From Amia ocellicauda (Eukaryota > Chordata > Actinopteri > Amiiformes > Amiidae): 64,000 bases of DNA. The stretch covers positions 60,113,350 through 60,177,349 of the forward strand of contig NC_089851.1 in NCBI RefSeq assembly GCF_036373705.1. Reading direction: 5' to 3'. Below the pieces are notes generated by a model. It did no database searches. It worked only from the letters and a program-made list of their open reading frames with translations, and had not been told where the DNA came from. Numbering within the stretch: position 1 is the first letter of the stretch; each line of letters starts with the position of its first letter. Below are positions 21,664-32,529 of the stretch, piece after piece. The position numbers and the translations under genes were made by a program.

Positions 21664-22168
21664 AAGTTAACAGACAGTGTCGCAGTTTCTGCTGGGCAAG
21701 CGCGTAACTGCTTGGGGCAGACCGGGAGACCTACGCTCACTGACTGATAGCATGGACTGTAGCGCTGACGAGTCTTTCCAGAACGGTAACCCCATCCCCA
21801 GTGAGACAGCACTGAGAGCATGGTTCAGCAGGCCCGCAAACAACTGAAAAGAATGCCTCTCCTTTGGTGCAGCTCAGGAGTACACGTTCAGCAAAGGTCT
21901 CCATAACAAGCCGGCAAACCACATTTCGTCCTCCTCCTTCTCAACAACACACTACATGTCCTCCTCCTCATCAACAACAACAACGAACTTGTAAAATACA
22001 CATTTTCTTAAAAGAAAACAAAACACACAGATGACAGTCTGATTTCCCATCAGCTACACAGCCAACAGTATCTGAGGTTGAAAGACCTCCCTGGTGCAGA
22101 GGAGCCCAGAAGCCAACCGTCGAGAGAGAACGAATGAACAGTTCAGTAACTGCAAAGCGGGGCCAAGC

Positions 22169-22240
22169 GGGCTCGTCCGGGAGTTGAACCCAGGACCTCT
22201 CGGACCCGAAGTGAGAATCATACCCCTAGACCAACGAGCC
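22169..22240 (-). tRNA. tRNA-Pro (CGG), unit 2
   Basis: 72 bases with loop TTCGGGT. The anticodon stem CTCAC/CCGAG has two mismatches. A and B boxes are intact. Confidence 0.75.
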
Positions 22241-22718
22241 AAGTTAACAGACAGTCTCACAGTTTCTGCTGGGCAAGCGCGTAACTGCTTGGGGCAGACC
22301 GGGAGACCTACGCTCACTGACTGATAGCATGGATTGTAGCGCTGACGTGTCTTTCCAGAACGGTAACGCCATCCCCAGTGAGACAGCACTGAGAGCATGG
22401 TTCAGCAGGCCCGCAAACAACTGAAAAGAATGCCTCTCCTTTGGTGCAGCTCAGGTGTACACGTTCAACAAAGGTCTCCATAACAAGCCGGCAAACCACA
22501 TTTCGTGCTCCTCCTCCTCCTCAACAACAACAACGAACTTGTAAAATACACATTTTCTTAAAAGAAAACAAAACACACAGATGACAGTCTGATTTCCCAT
22601 CAACTACACAGCCAACAGTATCTGAGGTCGAAAGATCTCCCTTGTGCAGAGGAGAGCAGAAGATAACCATCGAGAGAGAACAAACGAACGCTTCAGTGAC
22701 TGCGAAGCGGGGCCAAGC

Positions 22719-22791
22719 GGACTCGTCTGGGAGTTGAACCCGGATTCTCTCGCAACCCAAAGCGATAATCATACCTCTAGACCAACGAGCC
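22719..22791 (-). tRNA. Pro-type tRNA (UGG), 8-base anticodon loop, unit 3
   Basis: 73 bases. The anticodon arm ATCGC-TTTGGGTT-GCGAG has one extra T in the loop and one stem mismatch. The T stem and acceptor also carry changes. Confidence 0.65.
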
Positions 22792-23296
22792 AAGTTTACG
22801 GACAGTGTCGCAGTTTCTGCTGGGCAAGCGCGTAACTGCTTGGGGCAGACCGGGAGACCTACGCTCACTGACTGATATCATGGACTGTAGCGCTGACGAG
22901 TCTTTCCAGAACGGTAACCCCATCCCCAGTGAGACAGCACTGAGAGCATGGTTCAGCAGGCCCGCAAACAACTGAAAAGAATGCCTCTCCTTTGGTGCAG
23001 CTCAGGAGTACACGTTCAGCAAAGGTCTCCATAACAAGTCGGCAAACCACATTTCGTCCTCCTCCTCCTCAACAACATACTACATGTCCTCCTCCTCATC
23101 AACAACAACAACGAACTTGTAAAATACACATTTTCTTTAAAGAAAACAAAACACACAGATGACAGTCTGATTTCCCATCAGCTACACAGCCAACAGTATC
23201 TGAGGTCTAAAGACCTCCCTGGTGCAGAGGAGCCCAGAAGCCAACCGTCGAGAGAGAACGAATGAACAGTTCAGTGACTGCAAAGCAGGGCCAAGC

Positions 23297-23368
23297 GGGC
23301 TCGTCCGGGAGTTGAACCCGGGACCTCTCGCACCCGAAGTGAGAATCATACCCCTAGACCAACGAGCC
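23297..23368 (-). tRNA. tRNA-Pro (CGG), unit 4
   Basis: 72 bases with loop TTCGGGT. The anticodon stem CTCAC/GCGAG has a single A-C mismatch. Acceptor and T arm are intact. Confidence 0.85.
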
Positions 23369-23846
23369 AAGTTAACAGACAGTCTCACAGTTTCTGCTGG
23401 GCAAGCGCGTAACTGCTTGGGGCAGACCGGGAGACCTACGCTCACTGACTGATAGCATTGATTGTAGCGCTGACGTGTCTTTCCAGAACGGTAACGCCAT
23501 CCCCAGTGAGACAGCACTGAGAGCATGGTTCAGCAGGCCCGCAAACAACTGAAAAGAATGCCTCTTCTTTGGTGCAGCTCAGGTGTACACGTTCAACAAA
23601 GGTCTCCATAACAAGCCGGCAAACCACATTTCGTGCTCCTCCTCCTCCACAACAACAACAACGAACTTGTAAAACACACATTTTCTTTAAAGAAAACAAA
23701 ACACACAGATGACAGTCTGATTTCCCATCACCTACACAGCCAACAGTATCTGAGGTCAAAAGATCTCCCTTGTGCAGAGGAGAGCAGAAGATAACCATCG
23801 AGAGAGAACAAAAGAACGCTTCAGTGACTGAGAAGCGGGGCCAAGC

Positions 23847-23919
23847 GGACTCGTCTGGGAGTTGAACCCGGAACCTCTCGCAACCCAAAGCGAGAATCAT
23901 ACCTCTAGACCAACGAGCC
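23847..23919 (-). tRNA. Pro-type tRNA (UGG), 8-base anticodon loop, unit 5
   Basis: 73 bases with a perfect anticodon stem CTCGC/GCGAG around the 8-base loop TTTGGGTT. The acceptor pairs fully with one G-U, and the T stem has one mismatch. Apart from the loop it looks like a sound tRNA. Confidence 0.7.
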
Positions 23920-24424
23920 AAGTTTACGGACAGTGTCGCAGTTTCTGCTGGGCAAGCGCGTAACTGCTTGGGGCAGACCGGGAGACCTACGCTCACTGAC
24001 TGATAGCATGGACTGTAGCGCTGACGAGTCTTTCCAGAACGGTAACCCCATCCCCAGTGAGACAGCACTGAGAGCATGGTTCAGCAGGCCCGCAAACAAC
24101 TGAAAAGTATGCCTCTCCTTTGGTGCAGCTCAGGAGTACACGTTCAGCAAAGGTCTCCATAACAAGTCGGCAAACCACATTTCGTCCTCCTCCTCCTCAA
24201 CAACACACTACATGTCCTCCTCCTCATCAACAACAACAACAAACTTGTAAAATACACATTTTCTTTAAAGAAAACAAAACACACAGATGACAGTCTGATT
24301 TCCCATCAGCTACACAGCCAACAGTATCTGAGGTTGAAAGACCTCCCTGGTGCAGAGGAGCCCAGAAGCCAACCGTCGAGAGACAACGAATGAACAGTTC
24401 AGCGACTGCAAAGCGGGGCCAAGC

Positions 24425-24496
24425 GGGCTTGTCCGGGAGTTGAACCCAGGGCCTCTCACACCCTCAGCAAGAATCATAGCCCTAGACCAACGAGCC
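24425..24496 (-). tRNA. Pro-type tRNA (AGG, G33), unit 6
   Basis: 72 bases. The loop TGAGGGT gives AGG but has G instead of U at position 33. The A box is changed (TGGTCTAGGGC). Confidence 0.6.
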
Positions 24497-24974
24497 AAGT
24501 TAACAGACAGTGTCACAGTTTCTGCTGGGCAAGCGCGTAACTGCTTGGGGCAGACCGGGAGACCTACGCTCACTGACTGATAGCATGGACTGTAGCGCTG
24601 ACGAGTCTTTCCAGAACGGTAACCGTATCCCCAGTGAGACAGCACTGAGAGCATGGTTCAGCAGGCCCGCAAACAACTGAAAAGAATGCCTCTCCTTTGG
24701 TGCAGCTCAGGTGTACAGGTTCAACAAAGGTCTCCATAACAAGCCGGCAAACCACATTTCGTGCTCCTCCTCCTCCTCCTCAACAACAACGAACTTGTAA
24801 AATACACATTTTCTTTAAAGAAAACAAAACACACAGATGACAGTCTGATTTCCCATCAGCTACACAGCCAACAGTATCTGAGGTCTAATGACCTCCCTGG
24901 TGCAGAGGAGCCCAGAAGCCAACCATCGAGAGAGAACGAATGAACAGTTCAGTGACTGCAAAGCAGGGCCAAGC

Positions 24975-25046
24975 GGGCTCGTCCGGGAGTTGAACCCGGG
25001 ACCTCTCGCACCCGACGTGAGAATCATACCCCTAGACCAACGAGCC
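24975..25046 (-). tRNA. tRNA-Pro (CGG), unit 7
   Basis: 72 bases with loop GTCGGGT (U33 kept, position 32 changed to G). The stem CTCAC/GCGAG has one mismatch. T arm and acceptor are intact. Confidence 0.75.
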
Positions 25047-25524
25047 AAGTTAACAGACAGTCTCACAGTTTCTGCTGGGCAAGCGCGTAACTGCTTGGGG
25101 CAGACCGGGAGACCTACGCTCACTGACTGATAGCATTGATTGTAGCGCTGAAATGTCTTTCCAGAACGGTAACCGTATCCCCAGTGAGACAGCACTGAGA
25201 GCATGGTTCAGCAGGCCCGCAAACAACTGAAAAGAATGCCTCTCCTTTGGTGCAGCTCAGGAGTACACGTTCAACAAAGGTCTCCATAACAAGCCGGCAA
25301 ACCACATTTCGTGCTCCTCCTCCTCCTCAACAACAACAACGAACTTGTAAAATACACATTTTGTTTAAAGAAAACAAAACACACAGATGACAGTCTGATT
25401 TCCCATCACCTACACAGCCAACAGTATCTGAGGTCTAAAGACCTCCCTTGTGCAGAGGAGCCCAGAAGCCAGCCTTCAAGAGCAAACGAACGAACACTTC
25501 AGTGACTGCAAAGTGGGGCCAAGT

Positions 25525-25596
25525 GGGCTCGTCCTGGAGTTGAACCCAGGGCCTCTCACACCCTCAGCAAGAATCATTCCCCTAGACCAACGAGCC
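25525..25596 (-). tRNA. Pro-type tRNA (AGG, G33), unit 8
   Basis: 72 bases. The loop TGAGGGT is on a stem with two G-U pairs (CTTGC/GTGAG). B box GGTTCAACTCC is intact. Confidence 0.6.
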
Positions 25597-26075
25597 AAGT
25601 TAACGTAGGGTGTCGCAGTTTCTGCTGGGCAAGCGTGTAACTGCTTTGGGGCATACCGGGAGACCTACGCTCACTGACTGATAGCATGGACTGTAGCGCT
25701 GACGAGTCTTTCCAGAACGGTAACGCCATCCCCAGTGAGACAGCACTGAGAGCATGGTTCAGCAGGCCCGCAAACAACTGAAAAGAATGCCTCTCCTTTG
25801 GTGCAGCTCAGGAGTACACGTTCAACAAAGGTCTCCATAACAAGCCGGCAAACCACATTTCGTGCTCCTCCTCCTCCTCAACAACAACAACGAACTTGTA
25901 AAATACACATTTTCTTTAAAGAAAACAAAACAAACAGATGACAGTCTGATTTCCCATCACCTACACAGCCAACAGTATCTGAGGTCGAAAGACCTCCCTT
26001 GTGCAGAGGAGCCCAGAAGCCAACCATCAAGAGAGAACGAACGAACGCTTCAGTGACTGCAAAGCAGGGCCAAGT

Positions 26076-26147
26076 GGGCTTGTCCAGGAGTTGAACCCTG
26101 GGCCTCTCACACCCTCAGCAAGAATCATAGCCATAGACCAACGAGCC
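26076..26147 (-). tRNA. Pro-type tRNA (AGG, G33), unit 9, damaged A box
   Basis: 72 bases. It has loop TGAGGGT. The A box reads TGGTCTATGGC, losing a conserved G, so transcription is doubtful. Confidence 0.55.
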
Positions 26148-26625
26148 AAGTTAACAGACAGTGTCACAGTTTCTGCTGGGCAAGCTCGTAACTGCTTGGG
26201 GCAGACCGGGAGCCCTACGCTCACTGACTGATAGAATGGACTGTAGCGCTGACGTGTCTTTCCAGAACGGTAACGCCATCCCCAGTGAGTTAGCACTGAG
26301 AGCATGGTTCAGCAGGCCCGCAAACAACTGAAAAGTATGCCTCTCCTTTGGTGCAGCTCAGGTGTACACGTTCAACAAAGGTCTCCATAACAAGCCGGCA
26401 AACCACATTTCGTGCTCCTCCTCCTCCTCAACAACAACAACGAACTTGTAAAATACACATTTTCTTTAAAGAAAACAAAACACACAGATGACAGTCTGAT
26501 TTCCCATCACCTACACAGCCAACAGTATCTGAGGTTGAAAGACCTGCCTTGTGCAGAGGAGCCCAGAAGCCAACCATCAAGAGAAAACGAACGAACACTT
26601 CGGTGACTGCAAAGTGGGGCCAAGC

Positions 26626-26697
26626 GGGCTCGTCCGGGAGTTAAACCCAGGACCTCTCGCACCCAAAGCGAGAATCATACCCCTAGACCAACGAGCC
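26626..26697 (-). tRNA. tRNA-Pro (UGG), unit 10
   Basis: 72 bases with a perfect stem CTCGC/GCGAG and normal 7-base loop TTTGGGT (UGG). The B box reads GGTTTAACTCC, with the invariant C changed to T. It is otherwise a complete cloverleaf. Confidence 0.75.
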
Positions 26698-27175
26698 CAG
26701 TTAACTGACGTTGTTGCAGTTTCTGCTGGGCAAGCACGTAACTGCTTGGGACAGACCGGGAGACCTACGCTCACTGACTGATAGCATGGACTGTAGCGCT
26801 GAAATGTCTTTCCAGAACGGTAACCGTATCCCCAGTGAGACAGCACTGAGAGCATGGTTCAGCAGGCCCGCAAACAACTGAAAAGAATGCCTCTCCTTTG
26901 GTGCAGCTCAGGTGTACAGGTTCAACAAAGGTCTCCATAACAAGCCGGCAAACCACATTTCGTGCTCCTCCTCCTCCTCAACAACAACAACGAACTTGTA
27001 AAATACACATTTTGTTTAAAGAAAACAAAACACACAGATGACAGTCTGATTTCCCATCACCTACACAGCCAACAGTATCTGAGGTCTAAAGACCTCCCTT
27101 GTGCAGAGGAGCCCAGAAGCCAGCCTTCAAGAGCAAACGAACGAACACTTCGGTGACTGCAAAGTGGGGCCAAGT

Positions 27176-27247
27176 GGGCTCGTCCTGGAGTTGAACCCAG
27201 GGCCTCTCACACCCTCAGCAAGAATCATTCCCCTAGACCAACGAGCC
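27176..27247 (-). tRNA. Pro-type tRNA (AGG, G33), unit 11
   Basis: 72 bases, essentially identical to unit 8. Confidence 0.6.
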
Positions 27248-27725
27248 AAGTTAACGGAGGGTGTCGCAGTTTCTGCTGGGCAAGCGCGTAACTGCTTGGG
27301 GCAGACCGGGAGACCTACGCTCACTGACTGATAGCATGGACTGTAGCGCTGACGAGTCTTTCCAGAACGGTAACGCCATCCCCAGTGAGACAGCACTGAG
27401 AGCATGGTTCAGCAGGCCCGCAAACAACTGAAAAGAATGCCTCTCCTTTGGTGCAGCTCAGGTGTACAGGTTCAACAAAGGTCTCCATAACAAGCCGGCA
27501 AACCACATTTCGTGCTCCTCCTCCTCCTCAACAACAACAACGAACTTGTAAAATACACATTTTGTTTAAAGAAAACAAAACACACAGATAACAGTCTGAT
27601 TTCCCATCACCTACACAGCCAACAGTATCTGAGGTCTAAAGACCTCCCTTGTGCAGAGGAGCCCAGAAGCCAGCCTTCAAGAGCAAACGAACGAACACTT
27701 CAGTGACTGCAAAGTGGGGCCAAGT

Positions 27726-27797
27726 GGGCTCGTCCTGGAGTTGAACCCAGGGCCTCTCACACCCTCAGCAAGAATCATTCCCCTAGACCAACGAGCC
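27726..27797 (-). tRNA. Pro-type tRNA (AGG, G33), unit 12
   Basis: 72 bases, essentially identical to units 8 and 11. It lies 2201 bp from unit 8. Confidence 0.6.
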
Positions 27798-28276
27798 AAG
27801 TTAACGGAGGGTGTCGCAGTTTCTGCTGGGCAAGCGCGTAACTGCTTTGGGGCATACCGGGAGACCTACGCTCACTGACTGATAGCATGGACTGTAGCGC
27901 TGACGAGTCTTTCCAGAACGGTAACGCCATCCCCAGTGAGACAGCACTGAGAGCATGGTTCAGCAGGCCCGCAAACAACTGAAAAGAATGCCTCTCCTTT
28001 GGTGCAGCTCAGGAGTACACGTTCAACAAAGGTCTCCATAACAAGCCGGCAAACCACATTTCGTGCTCCTCCTCCTCCTCAACAACAACAACGAACTTGT
28101 AAAATACACATTTTCTTTAAAGAAAACAAAACAAACAGATGACAGTCTGATTTCCCATCACCTACACAGCCAACAGTATCTGAGGTCGAAAGACCTCCCT
28201 TGTGCAGAGGAGCCCAGAAGCCAACCATCAAGAGAGAACGAACGAACGCTTCAGTGACTGCAAAGCAGGGCCAAGT

Positions 28277-28348
28277 GGGCTTGTCCAGGAGTTGAACCCA
28301 GGGCCTCTCACACCCTCAGCAAGAATCATAGCCATAGACCAACGAGCC
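28277..28348 (-). tRNA. Pro-type tRNA (AGG, G33), unit 13, damaged A box
   Basis: 72 bases, nearly identical to unit 9 and 2201 bp from it, with the same A-box change. Confidence 0.55.
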
Positions 28349-28826
28349 AAGTTAACAGACAGTGTCACAGTTTCTGCTGGGCAAGCTCGTAACTGCTTGG
28401 GGCAGACCGGGAGCCCTACGCTCACTGACTGATAGAATGGACTGTAGCGCTGACGAGTCTTTCCAGAACGGTAACGCCATCCCCAGTGAGACAGCACTGA
28501 GAGCATGGTTCAGCAGGCCCGCAAACAACTGAAAAGAATGCCTCTCCTTTGGTGCAGCTCAGGTGTACAGGTTCAACAAAGGTCTCCATAACAAGCCGGC
28601 AAACCACATTTCGTGCTCCTCCTCCTCCTCAACAACAACAACGAACTTGTAAAATACACATTTTGTTTAAAGAAAACAAAACACACAGATGACAGTCTGA
28701 TTTCCCATCACCTACACAGCCAACAGTATCTGAGGTCTAAAGACCTCCCTTGTGCAGAGGAGCCCAGAAGCCAGCCTTCAAGAGCAAACGAACAAACACT
28801 TCGGTGACTGCAAAGTGGGGCCAAGT

Positions 28827-28898
28827 GGGCTCGTCCTGGAGTTGAACCCAGGGCCTCTCACACCCTCAGCAAGAATCATTCCCCTAGACCAACGAGCC
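28827..28898 (-). tRNA. Pro-type tRNA (AGG, G33), unit 14
   Basis: 72 bases with loop TGAGGGT, the same as unit 11 (1651 bp away). Confidence 0.6.
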
Positions 28899-29376
28899 AA
28901 GTTAACGGAGGGTGTCGCAGTTTCTGCTGGGCAAGCGCGTAACTGCTTGGGGCAGACCGGGAGACCTACGCTCACTGACTGATAGCATGGACTGTAGCGC
29001 TGAAATGTCTTTCCAGAACGGTAACCGTATCCCCAGTGAGACAGCACTGAGAGCATGGTTCAGCAGGCCCGCAAACAACTGAAAAGAATGCCTCTCCTTT
29101 GGTGCAGCTCAGGTGTACAGGTTCAACAAAGGTCTCCATAACAAGCCGGCAAACCACATTTCGTGCTCCTCCTCCTCCTCAACAACAACAACGAACTTGT
29201 AAAATACACATTTTGTTTAAAGAAAACAAAACACACAGATGACAGTCTGATTTCCCATCACCTACACAGCCAACAGTATCTGAGGTCTAAAGACCTCCCT
29301 TGTGCAGAGGAGCCCAGAAGCCAGCCTTCAAGAGCAAACGAACAAACACTTCAGTGACTGCAAAGTGGGGCCAAGT

Positions 29377-29448
29377 GGGCTCGTCCTGGAGTTGAACCCA
29401 GGGCCTCTCACACCCTCAGCAAGAATCATTCCCCTAGACCAACGAGCC
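29377..29448 (-). tRNA. Pro-type tRNA (AGG, G33), unit 15
   Basis: 72 bases with loop TGAGGGT, the same as unit 12. It is the last complete unit before the array breaks off. Confidence 0.6.
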
Positions 29449-29935
29449 AAGTTAACGGAGGGTGTCGCAGTTTCTGCTGGGCAAGCGCGTAACTGCTTTG
29501 GGGCATACCGGGAGACCTACGCTCACTGACTGATAGCATGGACTGTAGCGCTGACGAGTCTTTCCAGAACGGTAACGCCATCCCCAGTGAGACAGCACTG
29601 AGAGCATGGTTCAGCAGGCCTGCAAACAACTGAAAAGAATGCCTCTCCTTTGGTGCAGCTGAGGAGTACACGTTCAGCAAAGGTCTCCATAACAAGCCGG
29701 CAAACCACATTTCGTCCTCCTCCTCCTCAGCAACACACTACATGTCCTCCTCCTCCTCAACAACAACAACGAACTTGTAAAATACACATTTTCTTTAAAG
29801 AAAACAAAACACACAGATGACAGTCTGATTTCCCATCAGCTATACAGGCAACAGTATCTGAGGTCGATAGCCCTCCCTTGTGCAGAGGAGCCCAGAAGCC
29901 AACCATCGAGAGAGAACAAACAAACGCAACGAGCC

Positions 29936-30520
29936 AAGCTAATAGGCAATATTGCATGTTCTCCTGGGCAAGCACGTAACTGCTTGAGGCAGACCCTCAC
30001 CTGATCACCACATGTGGTTACACTTTAAGAAGGGGTGAGTTTAAAGTCATCGGTAACATCACAAAGGTTGGCAGCATTTTACATGAATATGTAAAGTTAA
30101 AAACACACACTACATGTAAATAAGCCATACTACTTGTTTAGTGTATGTAAGCTCGTTCTGTAATCATACATCATCCATACTAGTATTTAATAATTGAATT
30201 AACTATACACAAATTACTTGGTCAATTCACTCTTGTTACCGTGTAATTACAGTGCAAGTAAATTGTAATAATTGTAGCGTTGTATATTGGGCCATATTTT
30301 ACATGTAACTATATATTTCATATTTGTCCAATTAATGTACATTTGTTTTTTGTTTTTTTTAGCTGGTACCAAAACATTGGTCTCTGGAACTAAAAGGTCG
30401 GAAATTGGAAGAACTATTAATGACAAATGAATGACCGCTGATACAAGTAAATATTGTTTCCTCAAATCTAAAGTGAGACCTTTTTGAATGAATCTGTAAT
30501 ACATGCCCTAAACAGAATGA
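29936..30520. other. AT-rich spacer
   Basis: I see no gene. A GGTTACACTTTAAG block near 30015 resembles a MITE end, but no partner end was found. Confidence 0.4.
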
Positions 30521-30524
30521 GAAC

Positions 30525-31166
30525 ATGGATCCATCATGCCTTGTTACCACTGTGCAGGCTGGTCGTGGTGGTGTAATGGTGTGGGGGATGTTTTCTTGGC
30601 ACACTTTATGCCCCTTAGTGCCAATTGGGCATCTTTTAAATGCCACGGCCTACCTGAGCATTGTTTCTGACCATGTCCATCCCTTTATGACCACCATGTA
30701 CCCATCCTCTGATGGCTACTTCCAGCAGGATAATGCACCATGTCACAAAGGTCGAATCATTTCAAATTGGTTTCTTGAACATGACAATGAGTTCACTGTA
30801 CTAAACTGGCCCCCACAGTCACCAGATCTCAACCCAATAGAGCATCTTTGGGATGTGGTGGAACGGGAGCTTCGTGCCCTGGATGTGCATCCCACAAATC
30901 TCCATCAATTGCAAGATGCTATCCTATCAATATGGGCCAACATTTCTAAAGAATGCTTTCAGCACCTTGTTGAATCAATGCCATGTAGAATTAAGGCAGT
31001 TCTGAAGGCAAAAGGGGGTCGAACACCAAGTGAGTACCAAGTGAAATCTATTAAAGTATTGAAGTATCCCAATGTTATAAGTTACACTTCATGTATACAT
31101 GTGTTTGGAAGTTTATCCAAATATATTCTACCAGTATATTTAGAATGCAACATTTTTGCAGTCTAA
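30525..31166 (+). mobile_element. Tc1-like transposase, 3' part
   Basis: One 213-codon frame, open from about 30525, covers the C-terminal half of a DDE transposase. It reads GRGGVMVWGMFSWHTLCP, then FQQDNAPCHKG (second catalytic Asp), then SPDLNPIEHLWD (third catalytic region) and a helical tail. The N-terminal DNA-binding part and first catalytic Asp are missing. The catalytic core shows no internal stop, so it is less decayed than the other Tc1 pieces here, but no inverted repeats were found. Confidence 0.85.
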
Positions 31167-31169
31167 TAT

Positions 31170-32270
31170 ATACACAGTATACAATACATGCAATATGAGA
31201 TTGTTGTGTATTTAGCAGTATACTAAATGTATATTATAAGGGGACATATATGTATGCATTTTTATATATTTAGTATAAAATACATGTGTAGATGTTACAG
31301 TATATTTGCATATAATTATAGATATATTAAAAACAAGTTTACATATAATTCTGAATATACTTAAGTTATATTAAGAAATATTTGTATTGTATAATATAGT
31401 GTATTTGACCATATTTCTGTATCAAGTGACATACTAAAACTGCAATTGATATTTAAAAGTATATTTTCACCATATATTATAAAATGGTATGCACATTTAT
31501 AAAACATATTAATACATTAAAATACATTTCATATTTCAGAATAATATATATTTTTAAATATTTTATTTTTGTAAGGGTATCTTCCATAAATGCAGTTTTA
31601 CCAAACAAAGGAAAACCAGGAAAGGTTGGTGGAGGAGATTACGCAGTTTTGGCAGCCCATTCTGAAACCCACTGCAGAATATATTCTGGCAGGAGGTCTG
31701 ATTAAAATACTGGAAAATCTTCAATCAAAGTCAAGAAATGTGTCAAAAGGCTTCCAGTTTCCTTTCCTGCCATGAGAAGTATGCTGATTTCAGAACCTCT
31801 ATGAAGTAGATTCCTTATTTTTCAAAAAATAAGTAATGGTTATTTTTTTCATTGTTTCCTCAATATATTAATAATAAACTGTAAAGTAAAGTTTACTTAT
31901 TTATTTCTGGTTCCTGTTTTTTTTTTTTTAAATAAGTAATGGTTATTTATTTTTATCTTTCTTGTTTATTACTTTTTCTGTGAATTCTGATTCTAGTAGT
32001 ATGAAGAAATAAGTAATAGTTACTCATTCCTTATTTCTGTTTCCCTGTTTTTTCACAAAATAAGTAATGGTTATTTCAATAATCCCTGTTTACAAATGTA
32101 AGGACTTATAGGACAACAGCATTACATACAGATAGATAACATACATTAGTTATTATGCTAACAAGTGTCCATTATAAACAATCTATTAACAAATTATTGA
32201 TTATGTTATTGTTATATGATTATTACAAATTATACATATATTAGACATTTTTATTTAAACATTTTTGCTA
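31170..32270. other. AT-rich region with a recurring AAATAAGTAATGGTTATT word
   Basis: The word occurs near 31829, 31932, 32009 (variant) and 32060, and a related one near 33420. 31150-31560 is full of TATA-like words. No gene found. Confidence 0.5.
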
Positions 32271-32274
32271 TACT

Positions 32275-32525
32275 ATGTAGTTTGCATGTTCTCCCCGTGT
32301 CCACGTGGGTTTCCTCCCACCGTCCAAAGACATGTGGGTTAGGTTAATTGGCTTCTCTAAATTGCCCTGTATGTGGGTGTGTCTGCGTGTGTGTGTGTGT
32401 GTGTTGCCCAGCGATGGACTGGGGTCCCGTCCTGGGTGTATTCCTGCCTTGTGCCCTTTGCCTGCCGGGATCAGTGCTCGGCGACCTTCGCCAGGATAAC
32501 TGGTTTCAAAAATGGATGGATAATA
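32275..32525 (+). repeat. SINE 3' part of a widespread fish family
   Basis: Blocks GCATGTTCTCCCCGTGTC, TGGGTTTCCTCCCACCGTCC, AAAGACATGTGGGTTAGG and GATGGACTGGGGTCCCGTCC end in a TGGATGGATAA tail. A (TG)n run lies at about 32388-32404. This tail belongs to the family whose tRNA-like head is seen at 37.33 kb. Confidence 0.75.
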
Positions 32526-32529
32526 GCAG

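Larger units (their letters stand above)
21540..29935 (-). repeat. Tandem array of tRNA-Pro units (15 complete units plus a remnant)
   Basis: The tRNA starts are spaced 577, 550, 578, 550, 578, 550, 550, 551, 550, 550, 550, 551, 550 and 550 bp. The 577/578 units carry an extra CTCCTC/CAACAAC segment, which gives a ~1128-bp higher-order period in the left half. The spacers are as well conserved as the tRNA parts (for example TGACTGATAGCATGGACTGT and GAACGGTAAC), which indicates homogenisation by unequal exchange or gene conversion. The ~61-codon frame present in each unit on the minus strand is most likely a by-product of this. The last remnant keeps only AACGAGCC at 29928-29935. Units with starts at 25525 and 26076 recur 2201 bp later. 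Confidence 0.95.

Noticed and set aside
21737..29708. A ~61-codon minus-strand frame starting MVCRLVMETF repeated in every array unit
   Set aside because: It is kept open because the units are near-identical copies; nearby plus-strand frames are equally repeated. There is no start context, domain or codon bias to support a protein.
21540..29935. CRISPR-like array
   Set aside because: Repeats are 550 bp with conserved spacers and contain tRNA genes; the window is eukaryotic. There is no short direct repeat with unique spacers.
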